A DNA stretch of 64,000 nucleotides from contig CM037792.1 in NCBI GenBank assembly GCA_021229015.1, forward strand, positions 43,529,880 to 43,593,879, given 5' to 3'. The translations under genes were made by a program, and so were the position numbers. This stretch comes from Solen grandis. Its lineage: Eukaryota; Mollusca; Bivalvia; Adapedonta; Solenidae. Shown here in pieces: positions 46,031-57,362 of this stretch. Position 1 is the stretch's first letter, and each line of letters opens with the position of its first letter. The notes below the pieces were generated by a model. The model had not been told where the DNA came from, ran no database searches, and saw nothing but the letters and a program-made list of their open reading frames with translations.

Positions 46031-46523
46031 CTATAACACACACATAGCTTACACCTTAGACCAATTCCAAACTTTATCCTTTGTTTATAAACCTGAAGTG
46101 AGACCACTTTTTATGATAATTAATGATAAAAATTATTAACTTTAAATCACTTTTTTTCTTAACAATAAATTTTTATTTGAATCTGTAACAAAAATTTTAT
46201 AATCAATCATCTAAGTTTTGGGACACTAACAAAGATCCTTTTTTTTTTTTATCCATTCCCAATGTTAAGATTACTGTAATCACCCATGTATAGTGGAAAC
46301 AGTGAGCCTCGAAATCTTGAAAGACACAAGATGTCATGAAAAAAAAATATTTTCTCAAAATTTGAGGGTGTCCCAAAATGGTGATTACTGTACAAAAATT
46401 AATAGGTAAATATTTGAAGAATGTGAGATCTACCTGAAAAACAAGTTTCATAGTTTAATTCTTTTATTATGGGTTATAATTATCAAAATCAAATCCATAA
46501 AAAAAATGTTTTATAATTTTTTA

Positions 46524-46554
<31 letters not shown>

Positions 46555-46622
46555 ATTATCTAAATCATTTCTGAATCTGATATCAGTATTGGAGAATCCT
46601 GCAATAGTGAGTGGGAACAAAC
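46031..46622. other. Intron between exons G and H
   Basis: AT-rich; a (ATT)n microsatellite at about 46528-46556. No other feature. Confidence 0.6.
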
Positions 46623-46759
46623 CTGTTTCAAAGTCTGTGACAATTGTTCGAGGGTAATATCCAGTGGCATTGGTACAGATGGAGGAGTGACCATAACAGA
46701 AGCAGGAGATGCAGCCAAACTCATTCTCTTTGGTCAGCCCAAAATAGCCCGGCTTACAC
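46623..46759 (-). CDS. LAMC1: Laminin gamma exon G, LE5 to L4 junction
   Basis: Exon of 137 nt (1 + 45 codons + 1). It encodes [20 protein letters not shown], then [17 protein letters not shown] and ends TIVTDFET. The CFC-GHSS-CTNA motif is the end of the LE block directly before the L4 domain in gamma laminins. Acceptor CTCTACAG/GTGTAAG, donor GAAACAG/GTTTGT. It completes the Arg codon left by exon F (AG + G), giving the expected CDRCKPG. No frame problem. Confidence 0.93.
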
Positions 46760-46818
46760 CTGTAGAGACAGATGGAGCAGACTGCTGAATGCATGACATC
46801 AGAAACTAGTTAATAATA

Positions 46819-48630
46819 CAGTAAAACCTTGTTAAACCGAAGTCCTTGTGATCAAGCTGAAAACTTTGCGTGCATGTCTGCGTAAAAAATATTTGAAAGT
46901 TATATAAAAAAAAACAAGAGGGCCAAAATGGCCCTAGATCGCTCACCCGAGTAAAGTATCATTCATTGCCTGTACAAAACAGATTGCTTTAGAATTAAGA
47001 TGATGAGGTGAAACAATGTTCAGGAATTTTCTGACCCCATCCACAAAAGATATCATCATGACAAACAATATGACCAGTTTGAGGAAGATGGATTAAAATT
47101 GTGCCTCTAGTGTAAAACAAGATTTTTTAAGAATTTGACTATACTGACTACATTTTAGATCCTCTGACCCCATTTCAAAAGGTTCAAGATATCATCAGAC
47201 AAACATTCTGAGAAAGTTTGAGGAAGATTGGATCCAAAAATGTGGCCTCTAGTGTGTAAACAAGATTTTTCTAAGATTTGACCTACTGACCTACTTTTGA
47301 TCACAACTTGACCCATTTTCGAAAGGGTTCAAGATATCATCAAGACAAACATTCTGACCAAGTTTGAGGAAGATTGGATCAAAATGTGGCCTTTAGTGTG
47401 TAAACAAGATTTTTCTAAGATTTGACCTACTGACCTACTTTTGGATCCAACCTGACCCATTTTCGAAAGGGTTCAAGATATCATCAAGACAAACATTCTG
47501 ACCAAGTTTGAAGAAGATTGGATCAAAATTGTGGCCTCTAGTGTGTAAACAAGATTTTTCTAAGATTTGACCTACTGACCTACTTTTTGATCCAACCTGA
47601 CCCATTTTCGAAAGGTTTCAAGATATCATCAAGACAAACATTCTGAGAAAGTTTGAGGAAGATTGGATCAAAATTGTGGCCTCTAGTGTGTAAACAAGAT
47701 TTTTCTAAGATTTGACCTACTGACCTACTTTTTGATCCAACCTGACCCATTTTCGAAAGGGTTCAAGATATCATCAAGACAAACATTCTGACCAAGTTTG
47801 AGGAAGATTGGATCAAAATTGTGGCCTCTAGTGTGTAAACATCAAAATTGTTGACGGACGACAAGATTTTTCTAAGATTTGACCTACTGACCTACTTTTT
47901 GATCCAACCTGACCCATTTTCGAAAGGGTTCAAGATATCATCAAGACAAACATTCTGACCAAGTTTGAGGAAGATTGGATCAAAATTGTGGCCTCTAGTG
48001 TGTAAACATCAAATTGTTGACGGACGACGGCAGACGGACAATCAAGTATCCCAAAAGCTCACCCTGAGCATGCTCAGGTGAGCTAAAAAAATAGTTTATG
48101 CTTCTGATTAACATAATCATTCAAACAGGTCAACATAGTGACATATTTTTACAATCGATCTGCTGCTTCAGATAGCATCGCATGACCGTGACGAACGCAA
48201 TGATATGGAATGTATTCAAGATCCGACACCTGGGTTTATCAGCTGGCATGTGCATATAATGCAACCTGTGAGACATCGATTAGCAATAATCAACATTTCC
48301 TGTCGGACACATTGACCAACCTTATCTCGAAAAGAGGTGTGAAAAAGTTGCCTGAGCCACCACTCCAGGTGCTTCTTGGTTACTGACCCCAATACCATTG
48401 ATGATATAGATGAAAATTTATGAAAATTGACTTTGAAATAAAAAACAAAAAATATGCATGAATTGTGATCTAGGGACCCAGATTTTTACTTTGAAAAACC
48501 TAAAAAATCAAATTAGGTTAAGCATTTTATTCTTAGTTCAAATAAGAAGGGAAGAAATCAAGACCGGAAAGAAACTTCGAAATGGCGAAGAATTCGGTTT
48601 AACAATGTTCTGTTTGGCGAGGTTCTACTG
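46819..48630. mobile_element. pogo/Tc1-type TIR element, split by A16
   Basis: Flanked by TA (46817-46818, 48631-48632). The left end CAGTAAAACCTTGTTAAACC and the right end reading inward CAGTAGAACCTCGCCAAACA share the CAGTARAACCTYG start typical of pogo-like elements. AACATTGTTAAACCGAA recurs just inside the right end. Net length without A16 is about 640 bp; no transposase. Confidence 0.8.
46913..48086 (+). mobile_element. Family A element A16
   Basis: AACAAGAG, GGGCCA/AAA/TGGCCC, CGCTCACCCGAG. Six units of about 146 bp ('gaccaagtttgaggaagattgg', 'aattgtggcctctagtgtg', 'gacctactgacctacttttt'). A partial GACGGACGACAAG tract already occurs before the last unit (47857), showing internal duplication of the end-proximal tract. 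Right end AGCTCACC C TGAGCATGCTCAGGTGAGCT + AA, with no loop. Inserted in the pogo-type element. Confidence 0.93.
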
Positions 48631-48798
48631 TACTTATTGAGGTTTAACCTCATTTTACAAGGTCTGTGGTCATTAATTGACAGGACCTTACTTTTTCATT
48701 CTGTGTAAATTAGAATCTTCAGGGATTTTGAAAAAAAAAACAGGTTGAAAACAGCCAAGATCCAGAAAGTACAAATTTGAAGTGATAAGGATGGTGCA

Positions 48799-50342
48799 GG
48801 ACAGTTCTGTCCCTCGCACATCAGCCCAACCCTGCATGTCGCAGTAAGTTACCTGTCACAGTTCTGTCCCCCTCACACCAGCCGCACCCTGCATGTCGCA
48901 GTAAGTTATCTGTCACAGTTCTGTCCCTCGCACATCAGCCCAACCCTGCATGTCGCAGTAAGTTACCTGTCACAGTTCTGTCCCCCTCACACCAGCCGCA
49001 CCCTGCATGTCGCAGTAAGTTACCTGTCACAGTTCTGTCCCTCTCACACCAGCCGCACCCTGCATGTCGCAGTGAGTTACCTGTCACAGTTCTTTCCCCC
49101 TCACACCAGCCGCACCCTGCATGGCACAGTGAGTTACCTGTCACAGTTCTGTCCCCCTCACACCAGCCGCACCCTGCATGTCCAGTGAGTTACCTGTCAC
49201 AGTTCTGTCCCTCTCACACCAGCCGCACCCTGCATGTCGCAGTGAGTTACCTGTCACAGTTCTGTCATTCCACCACACCAGCCCCACCCAGCATGTCACA
49301 GTAAGTTATCTGTCACAGTTCTGTCCCTCTCACACCAGCCCCACCCTGCATGTCACAGTGAGTTACCTGTCACAGTTCTGTCATTCCACCACATCAGCCC
49401 CACCCAGCATGTCTTAGTAAGTTATCTGTCACAGTTCTGTCCCTCTCACACCAGCCCCACCCTGCATGTCACAGTGAGTTATCTGTCACAGTTCTGTCCC
49501 TCTCACACCAGCCCAACCCTGCATGTCGCAGTGAGTTACCTGTCACAGTTCTGTCCCCCTCACACCAGCCCCACACTGCATCCTCTCACACCAGCCCCAC
49601 CCTGCACGTCACAGTGAGAGTTACCTGTCACAGTTCTGTCATTCCACCACACCAGCCCCACCCTGCATGTCATAGTGAGAGCTATCTGTCACAGTTCTGT
49701 CCCTCTCACACCAGCCCCACCCTGCATGTCACAATGAGAGTTACCTGTCACAGTTCTGTCATTCCACTAGACCAGCCCCACCCTGCATGTCACAGTGAGA
49801 ATTATCTGTCTCAGTTCTATCCCTCTCACACCAGCCCCACCCTGCATGTCATAGTGAGTTACCTGTCACAGTTCTGTCCCTCTCACACCAGCCCCACCCT
49901 GCATGTCACAGTGAGTTACCTGTCACAGTTCTGTCCCTCGCACACCAGGCCCACCCTGAAGTCACAGTGAGTTACCTGTCACAGTTCTGTCCCTCTCTCA
50001 CCTGCTCTACCCTTCATGTCGCAGTGAGTTACCCGTCACAGTTCTGTCATTCCACCACACCAGCCCCACCCAGCATGTCACAGTAAGTTATCTGTCACAG
50101 TTCTTTCCCTCTCACACCAGCCCCACCTTGCATGTCACAGTGAGTTACCTGTCACAGTTCTGTCCCTCTCACACCAGCCCCACCCTGCATGTCGCAGTGA
50201 GTTACCTGTCACAGTTCTGTCCCTCTCACACCAGCCCCACCCTGCATGTCACAGTGAGAGTTATCTGTCACAGTTCTGTCCCTCTCACACCAGCCCCACA
50301 CTGCATGTCACAATGAGAGTTACCTGTCACAGTTCTGTCCCT
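48799..50342. repeat. 57-bp minisatellite derived from exon F donor
   Basis: About 27 units of 57 bp. On the minus strand each unit contains GGGACAGAACTGTGACAG / GTAACTCACT, which is the last 18 nt of exon F and its splice donor, then CATGCAGGGTGGGGCTGGTG and TGAGA. The unit next to exon F overlaps the real exon end. Variant units carry CATTCCACC in place of CCCTCTCAC. Some units stay open in one frame on either strand, but I see no evidence of a protein. Confidence 0.95.
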
Positions 50343-50431
50343 CCACCAGCTCTTTGCAGCTGCAGTGGCCTGTAGCAGAGTCACAGCGGGCATAATTGTT
50401 CAGACTTCCCTCAACAACGCAGCCACATGCT
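50324..50431 (-). CDS. LAMC1: Laminin gamma exon F, LE4 segment
   Basis: Exon of 108 nt (1 + 35 codons + 2). It reads ACGCVVEGSLNNYARCDSAT, then GHCSCKELVEGQNCD, a laminin EGF-like unit with correctly spaced cysteines. Acceptor GCATTTCAG/AGCATG, donor GTGACAG/GTAACT. Phases join E (AG + A = Arg) and G (AG + G = Arg). The last roughly 18 nt of the exon plus its donor and following intron bases form the first unit of the 57-bp minisatellite at 48799-50342. Confidence 0.92.
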
Positions 50432-50641
50432 CTGAAATGCACAACACACATTAGCATTGACTGTATGTAGAATTGTCTTTTGAGTTGCTTCATATTTACT
50501 CTATTCCAGTATGGCAATCTTGCAAAATGTAATTTTCAGAATTCATAAAGCACCACCACTCCCAATAATTTTGACAGTACAAGCTAATATTTTTGCTTTT
50601 TTTTTTTTTTCATTAATTTAAAGTCCATAACTCTTGCTGGT

Positions 50642-50917
50642 TATCGAACTTGTTGTTGTTGTTGTATTGGGGTTTACCGTCGCTGTGATAGTATTTCAAT
50701 CATATAGCGACGTCCAGCTAATTACAGGTGGAGGAAGACCCCAAGTACACAGAGGTACTCGGGTAGAACCATCGACCTACCGCAAGCCAGCTGGAAGGCT
50801 TCCTCACATGAAAATCCGAAGTCCCTACCGGGATTCGAACCCACAGCGGTGAGGGGCAGAGAGATTTGTAGTCCACGACTGTAACCGCTCGGCTACGGCG
50901 GCCCCTATCGAACTTGT
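50642..50917 (-). mobile_element. tRNA-derived SINE with 12-bp target duplication
   Basis: Body about 50654-50905 on the minus strand. The head reads GGCCGCCGTAGCCGAGCGGT (A box) and GGGTTCGAATCCCGGTAGG (B box), like a Leu- or Ser-type tRNA. Then comes a conserved-looking central part and a 3' tail of CAA repeats. Target duplication TATCGAACTTGT occurs at 50642-50653 and 50906-50917. The plus-strand frame over it is not a gene. Confidence 0.93.
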
Positions 50918-51015
50918 GCCAATACACATTGTGACCAAATCTGAAAAAGGTCTATGCTTGTTGGAAGAAGTCCAATCATTCAACAGGTGCATAAAAGGCA
51001 TAACTCAACTCTTAC

Positions 51016-51133
51016 CTGCAGCCGTAGATGTCAAAGTCATAGAAGTTATCCTCACAGCGGTCACATCGCTGACCAGTGACTCCAGACTTACACAAACACT
51101 GACCCTGGTCATCACACTGCAGATCCTCTGAAC
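51016..51133 (-). CDS. LAMC1: Laminin gamma exon E, LE3 segment
   Basis: Exon of 118 nt (2 + 38 codons + 2) reading [20 protein letters not shown], then [18 protein letters not shown]. It is a laminin EGF-like module following the CGCDETG end of exon A' (G + GT = Gly). Acceptor GTATTCAG/GTTCAG, donor GCTGCAG/GTAAGAG. A 39-bp minisatellite starts in the intron only about 20 nt upstream of its acceptor (sense direction). Confidence 0.92.
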
Positions 51134-51149
51134 CTGAATACACAAGACA

Positions 51150-51745
51150 CATAAACCTGTGTTTAGAGGTCACACATACTCACCAGCCAGAGAGTCACAT
51201 AAAACCTGTGTTAGAGGTCACACATACTCACCAGACACATAAACCTGTGTTAGAGGTCACACATACTCACCAGACACAAAACCTGTGTTAGAGGTCACAC
51301 ATACTCACCAGACACAAAACCTGTGTTAGAGGTCACACATACTCAACCAGGACACACATCAAGACAACCTGTGTATAGAGGTACAATACTCACAGACCAT
51401 CGTACCTGTTAGGTCACACATACTCACCAGACACGAACCTTTTAGAGTCACACATACTACCCAAGACACATAACAACAACTGTGGTTAAGAGGTCACACA
51501 TACTCACCAGACACATAAACCTGTGTTAGAGGTCACACATACTCACCAGACACATAAACCTGTGTTAGAGGTCACACATACTCACCAGACACATAAACCT
51601 GTGTTAGAGGTCACACATACTCACCAGACACATAAACCTGTGTTAGAGGTCACACATACTCACCAGACACATAACCTGTATTAGAGGTCACACATACTCA
51701 CCAGACACATAACCTGTATTAGAGGTCACACATACTCACCAGACA
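51150..51745. repeat. 39-bp minisatellite next to exon E
   Basis: About 15 units of acacataaacctgtgttaga + ggtcacacatactcaccag. On the minus strand each unit carries CTG/GTGAGTATG, a strong donor-like sequence, and CTCTAACACAG/GTTT, acceptor-like. The block 51330-51480 is scrambled by small indels, which may be sequence error. Confidence 0.9.
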
Positions 51746-52288
51746 CACCACTTCAAAAATAAGCTGCCTGGTTTTAAACAATATGGCGATGGTACAGATG
51801 TCTATCATGTGGTTGCGCAAAAATTCACGTTTTTCTCTTGAGGAAGACAACATATTGCCGAAATATTGAAATAAGAGTGAATTTAAACTAATTTGTTACT
51901 GGTTTTATTTTTCCATTTTTTTACTTCTCTGAATTCTAGATCTGACTAGGTAATTGAGTTTATCATTATATACACACTAACAGAAGGATGCATTCGGTCA
52001 ATATTTCTCAGAAAGCTTCGATCAGTAAATCACTATCATTAGATGTTGGCAGATATTTCTTACAAGGCAGCTGTGCAAGGAAAATTACTGAAGGTGATCA
52101 AGTGACAAACAAATGATATTACTGAAGGAGATTAATATCACCACTACAATACCTTGACTCAGTAATACAGAAGGCTATTGGAATTCTTAAGAGTGATGCA
52201 TCTTTAATTGGTATGGGTCTACTGCCAAATAAATATATAAAAAAAAAATTATTTCTTTTCCTAAAAAGCATAATGAATTTCTTTTGTA
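51746..52288. other. Unique intron sequence
   Basis: No gene or repeat recognised between the 39-bp array and the outer family A element. Confidence 0.5.
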
Positions 52289-52413
52289 AACAAGAGGGCC
52301 AAGATTGCCCTAAAGTTGCTCACCTGAGAAACAATGGCTTCATTGCCTGACCTAACTGGTCAATATCAGCCATAATCAAACTTGGCCAAGAGATTAAGGT
52401 CATAAATATTGTA

Positions 52414-52998
52414 AACAAGAGGGCCATAGAGGCCCTGGATCACTCACCTGAGTATGATTTGTATGTGCTTATTGCTGCAAGGCTATCAGTAACAGGTACA
52501 GGTAGAAGTAGGTTGGCAATGGAAATAATAAGAAATACTCTCATTTTCTGTAATTTTAATAATAAACTACAGTTATATTCATGTACACCAGCCGTTTCTG
52601 AGGAGATGTCATTTAATGTTTTCACTATATACACTTAAGGCATATTACCTCTGTCCCTGGCAGCCATGTTTTACACGGAACAGAAAAGTTAAGCAATCTT
52701 GGTAGAGGTTTACACAAGGAACATCTGTACTAAAAAATTTTGAAATCTGGCCAGTAGTTTAGAGGGAGATGATTTTTAAAGTTTTCATTTTTTTTTTTAC
52801 TTTTTGTTGCCATGAAAACCATAGTTCTACATGGATCAAGTTTATTTTAGCAACTTTTGTGAAGGTTCGCCCAAAGATCATCCCTGCCAAGTTTAATCAA
52901 ATTCTGTCCAGCGGTTTCAGAGATGCCGTTTTAAGCAAACTGACGACACACATCGAACGCAGAATGATCCTTGAGCACATTGTGCTCAGGTGAGCTAA
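52414..52998 (+). mobile_element. Family A element A1' (copy 2)
   Basis: Counterpart of 19-603; the right hairpin here is TGAGCACATTGTGCTCA, against ACGTTGT in copy 1. Confidence 0.9.
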
Positions 52999-53201
52999 AA
53001 AGTTTAAAGATGATTCCTTAAGAAATGAAGATGCTAGAGTGTAAACAATGTGAAATCTAGCTTTTTTATATTCAAAGGGCCATAACTCCTGACCTAATTG
53101 GCCGATACCAGCCATAATCAAATTGTCACAGAGATTATGGTCATAAACACTGTCACTATGTTTGAAGATATTGCTTAAGAAATGAATTTGCTAGAGTGTA
53201 A

Positions 53202-53970
53202 AACAAGAGCAATGTTGACATGGCCATCCCCCGCCGAATGCTTGCTCTTTAGAAGATGTGTTGGGGGGTAGAATATTTCGTTTTCAAAGAAAATTTTTGG
53301 TAATGAAGACTGATGTCTGAAGTGATTATAGATATGAGACCCATGTAAAGACCAACTAATTCCCCTATTTTGAGGTCTACAGCTAAAATGTCAAGGTCAC
53401 TGTGACAAAAATTAAGCCTAAAAAATATCAAAGGGCAATAACTCACAAATTATGAAAGGTAGAGTTATCATTCATGTGCACTGCAATTTTCCTCTATAAG
53501 ATCTATCCACCTATGAAGTTCCAAGTTGATACCTCAAATACCTTTCAAGTTATGCTCTGAACAAAAATTAAGTCTGAAAAATAACAAAGGGCAATAACTT
53601 AAAATTTATGAAAGGTAGAGTTCTCATTTTTGTGGACTGCACTCCTCCCCAATAAGATCTATCCACCCATAAAATTCCAAGCTGATACCTCAAATACTTT
53701 TAAACTAATGCTCCGGACAAAAATTAAGTCGAAAAAATAACAAAGGGCAATAACTAAAAAATTATGAAAGATAGAGTTAACATTCTTAAGCACTGCACTC
53801 CTCCTCAATGAGTTCTATCCACCTATGAAGTATCAAGTTGATACCTTAAATACTTTTTGAGTTATGCTCCGGACAAAAATGTGGGACGGAAGGACATACA
53901 AATGGACCAACGGACTGACAGACGGACGGATGGACGGACAGAGACTTTTACCAAAGGCGGCGGGAGATAA
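53202..53970 (+). mobile_element. Family C element (copy 2)
   Basis: Counterpart of 807-1420 with one more core unit near 53520-53690. Ends AACAAGAGCAATG... and GGCGGCGGGAGATAA. Confidence 0.8.
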
Positions 53971-54529
53971 AAGTGATATCTAGCATTTTTTATGCTAAAA
54001 GGGGCATAACTCCTGACCTTATTGGCTGATATCTGCCATTATCAAACTTGACCAAGAGATTATGGTCAGAAAACACTGTCATACAGTTTGAAGATGATTG
54101 CGTAAGAAATGATGATGCTACAGTGTAAACAAAGTGAAATCTGGCTTTTTTTTTTTTTTTTAATTAAAGGGGGCATAACTCCTGACTTAATTGGCCAATA
54201 TCAGCCATAATCGAACTGGATCGAAAAATCATAAACATTGTCATAAAGTTTGAAGATGAGTGCTTAGGAAATGAAAATGCTAGAGTGTAAATACTAAAAC
54301 TGTTGACACATGTACACACGGCAGACAAAGGACATTCAAGGATGACAAAAGTTCACCATGAGCTTTGCTCAGCTGAGCTTAAAAGGGATGGGACAGGACA
54401 ATGTCATTGATTATTAAATAGACTCCAATCATTTTGTAAAGCAAGGGATACTAACTGCTTTGTGGAAAATATAAAGAATGTGTGAAAAAAAATACCTCCT
54501 CATCAAAGGTATTAAGTTTCTATGTATAC

Positions 54530-54718
54530 CTGTTTCATCACAACCGCAGGCAGTGCAGCGTCTCGTGCGCTGGTCCTCGTAATGGTTGGGTAGGCACTGC
54601 TCGCAGTGGATACCACCACGGTTGTCCAGACAGTTGGTACAATGACCACCGTGGCCGGTCTGTGCATACAGCTCCTCGTCAAAGTAACATTCATCACTCA
54701 TACCATTGCAGTCACATG
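54530..54718 (-). CDS. LAMC1: Laminin gamma exon A', LE2 segment (copy 2)
   Basis: Same 189-nt exon as at 1819-2007, with the same splice sites and an identical peptide (CDCNGMSDECYF through TACGCDETG). In this copy the next exons E, F, G and H are present to the left, and all phases agree. It is therefore part of the contiguous gene model. Confidence 0.94.
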
Positions 54719-54816
54719 CTGAAGAATACAGGAATCAGGTAAAAAGTACAAGGGGAATACCTCTAACATGTCTATAAAACTAAACAGGGATTAAACTATT
54801 ACATCTTAAGGTAAAA

Positions 54817-55950
54817 AACAAGAGCTGTCAGAGGACAGCACGCTCGACTATTCAAAATGCTTGTTTGTAAATCAAATGAAATCTATTTAAATTCTTGCCC
54901 TTCATAGTAATAGTAAAAAATGATATACCTTGATAGTCTGATACCCCTTAATATATTTATGATGTCTAAAATAAATCCCATGCCTAGTTACTGAGACATA
55001 AGCACAATAACACTGTGCATGCAAAACTTAAACCAAAAATCCATGTTAGAAAAGGGCCATAATTTGCATCAGTCCAAAAGTTATCCTCCTGTTTTCTGAT
55101 GCCCTTGAAGACACACCTTAACTTTCTAGTCAATTCCACAAGCAATTTCTGAGATATAAGCTGGATAGTAGCTTGAATGCAAAAATTTAACCATAATTCT
55201 AAGTTAAAAGAGGGTCATAATTTTTAATTTATTCCATTAAGTGTTATCTTCCATGAAAGCATGATACCCCTAAATGTATTAAAGATGTCTCAAATCAATC
55301 CCATACCTGGATACTGAGATATTAGCATGAAAGTACCTTGCATGCAAAACTTTAAGCAAAATTTCTAAGTTAAAAAGGGGCAATAATTTGTAACAAATTC
55401 TATCAAGAGTTATCTACCATGAAGGTATGATACCCCTAAACATATTAAAGATGTTTCAAAACAATCGCATGCTTGATACTGAGATATAAGCATGAGAGTA
55501 TCTTGCATGCAAAACTTTAACCAAAATTTCTAAGTTAAAAAGGGGCAATAATTTGTAATATATTCCATCAAGAGTTATCTACCTTGGTTGTCTGATGCCC
55601 CTGAACATATTTGTAAACTTTCATGTCAATACCATGAATGGTTATTGAGATACAAACTAGATAGTAGCTTGCACGCAAAACTTTAACCAAATTTTCTATT
55701 GCATGCAAAACTTTAACCAAAATTTCTAGGTTAAAAAGGGGCCATAATTCATATTAAATTCAGTCAAGAGTTATCTACCTTGGTTGTCTGATGCCCCTGA
55801 ACATTTTTATAAACTTTCAAGTCAATACCATAAATGGTTATTGAGATATAAGGTTGATAGTAACTTGCACGCAAAACTTTAACCAAAAGCTGCAACGCCA
55901 ACGCCAGGGTGACTACAATAGCTCTCATATTCTACGAATAGTCGAGCTAA
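54817..55950 (+). mobile_element. Family B element (copy 2)
   Basis: Same ends and target as 2106-3708 but about 470 bp shorter: several core units lost between 'attccattaagtgttatctt' and 'catgaaagcatgatacccc'. Confidence 0.9.
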
Positions 55951-57195
55951 TAAAGTTCACAAATATATTCAAACATAAAATTCTCATTAATCTTATTACA
56001 TCTGTTAATAAAATTATTTCATAAACACAAAAAAATATCTGTAACAGCTGTTTTGAATGTATTTCTCACCAAGAAAAGATAATACAATTGTAGAAAAAAC
56101 TAACTCATAACAAAGTTGTAACAGAATTCATGTGGAGTCAAGAAAAAAATGCTTCATCATACCAAAAGCATCTCATGACTGAAGGTCAGATATTAAACAT
56201 TCATTTCAATACATAATATATACGTAAAATACAATCATCAATGGGGAAATAAATATGTGGTTTCTTACTGGCAGCCTATATTGTTACACTAGAAATGTGT
56301 TCAGAGGCTCAGATGCCCCCATCTGTCGCATTTTCAAAAACAAAGGCCAACACCCAGGAGTGCAAGTCATGTCATGAGTAATATATCCAAGAAGTTTAAA
56401 GTCTGTAGCACAAATACCTTCAGAGTTACCTGTGTCACAGTTTTGGGATAGGCAGACAGACAAAGGCAAATGTATATGCCTCACTTTTTAGTAGGGAACA
56501 TAAAAATACCAAGGTGCACAAGTTCATGTCTTGATTAATATATCCATGAAGTTTCAGGTCTGTAGTACAAATACTTCAGAGTTTTGTGCGTCACAAGCAT
56601 AAAATTACATATTTTTCAAAAACAAAGGCCCATAACTCTGTCAACTTTAACAAAGGTTTGATAAAAATACCCAGGTGCACAAGTTCATGTCCTGAATAAT
56701 ATATCCATGAAGTTTCAAGTCTGTAGTACAAATACTTTCAGAATTACGTGTGTCACAAGCATAAAATTCTACATTTTTCAAAAACAAAGACCCACAATTC
56801 TGTCAACTCCAATGGTGGTTCGATGAAATTACACAGGTACGCAAGTTCATGTCCTGAATAATATATACATGAAGTATCAAGTCTGTAGTACAAATACTTT
56901 CGGAGTTATGCATGTCACAAAGTTTCATGACGGACGGAAAAAGGCAAAAAAACCAACCTCACCCAATTTTTTGTGGGGGCATAATAAAATGGAGACCAAT
57001 GACATTGTATAGCCCAGTACAGAGATACTGCTCAGCTGGTGTGACTTCATGGTCCTCTTTTCCCTTAATATTACCATAAGCAATATTGTATTTTATTTTT
57101 CTGTTATTCTTAAATTTAGTGAAAATGATTTCATTGATCTGACTTGTCACAAATGATGTTCTGTGTAACTGTATAAGACAACCATATGAACTTAC
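55951..57195. other. Intron with 165-bp-type repeat (copy 2)
   Basis: Counterpart of 3709-4830. It has one extra tandem unit (about 56580-56760). 'ggcaaaaaaaccaacc' replaces the poly-C tract of copy 1. No gene. Confidence 0.7.
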
Positions 57196-57362
57196 GTAAA
57201 CACTCCATGCCATCGTCTTCAGTGGCACGACCCCATGGGCGGTCATTGTAAAAGGGTTTGCACATGTTGCAGTCAGCTCCAGTGGTGTTGTGTTCACACA
57301 GACAAATCATCTCCCGGTCAGGTCCTAGTGTACAGTTGCTTGCATGACCATTACATTTGCAC
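57196..57362 (-). CDS. LAMC1: Laminin gamma exon B', LE1 segment (copy 2, intact)
   Basis: Intact 167-nt exon (1 + 55 codons + 1). It encodes RCKCNGHASNCTLGPDREM, then ICLCEHNTTGADCNMCKPF and YNDRPWGRATEDDGMECL. The C-K-P-F-x-N-D-R-P-W-x-R-A-T pattern is diagnostic for the first LE repeat of laminin gamma chains. Acceptor TTGGCAG/GTGC, donor TTAC/GTAAGT. Serves as the reference that exposes the one-base loss in copy 1. Confidence 0.95.

Larger units (their letters stand above)
52289..54382 (+). mobile_element. Outer family A element with nested A1 and C (copy 2)
   Basis: Complete version: left end AACAAGAGGGCCAAGATTGC with TGCTCACCTGAG, core, then A1' (52414-52998) and family C' (53202-53970) inserted, then core and right end ATGAGCTTTGCTCA, GCTGAGCTTAA. 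It shows three generations of related elements nested in each other. Confidence 0.85.

Noticed and set aside
48935..50316. Cysteine-rich or serine-rich repeat proteins in the 57-bp array
   Set aside because: They are translations of a minisatellite derived from an exon-intron junction.
50634..50927. A functional tRNA gene on the minus strand
   Set aside because: The A and B boxes belong to a SINE head with extra body, CAA tail and target duplication.
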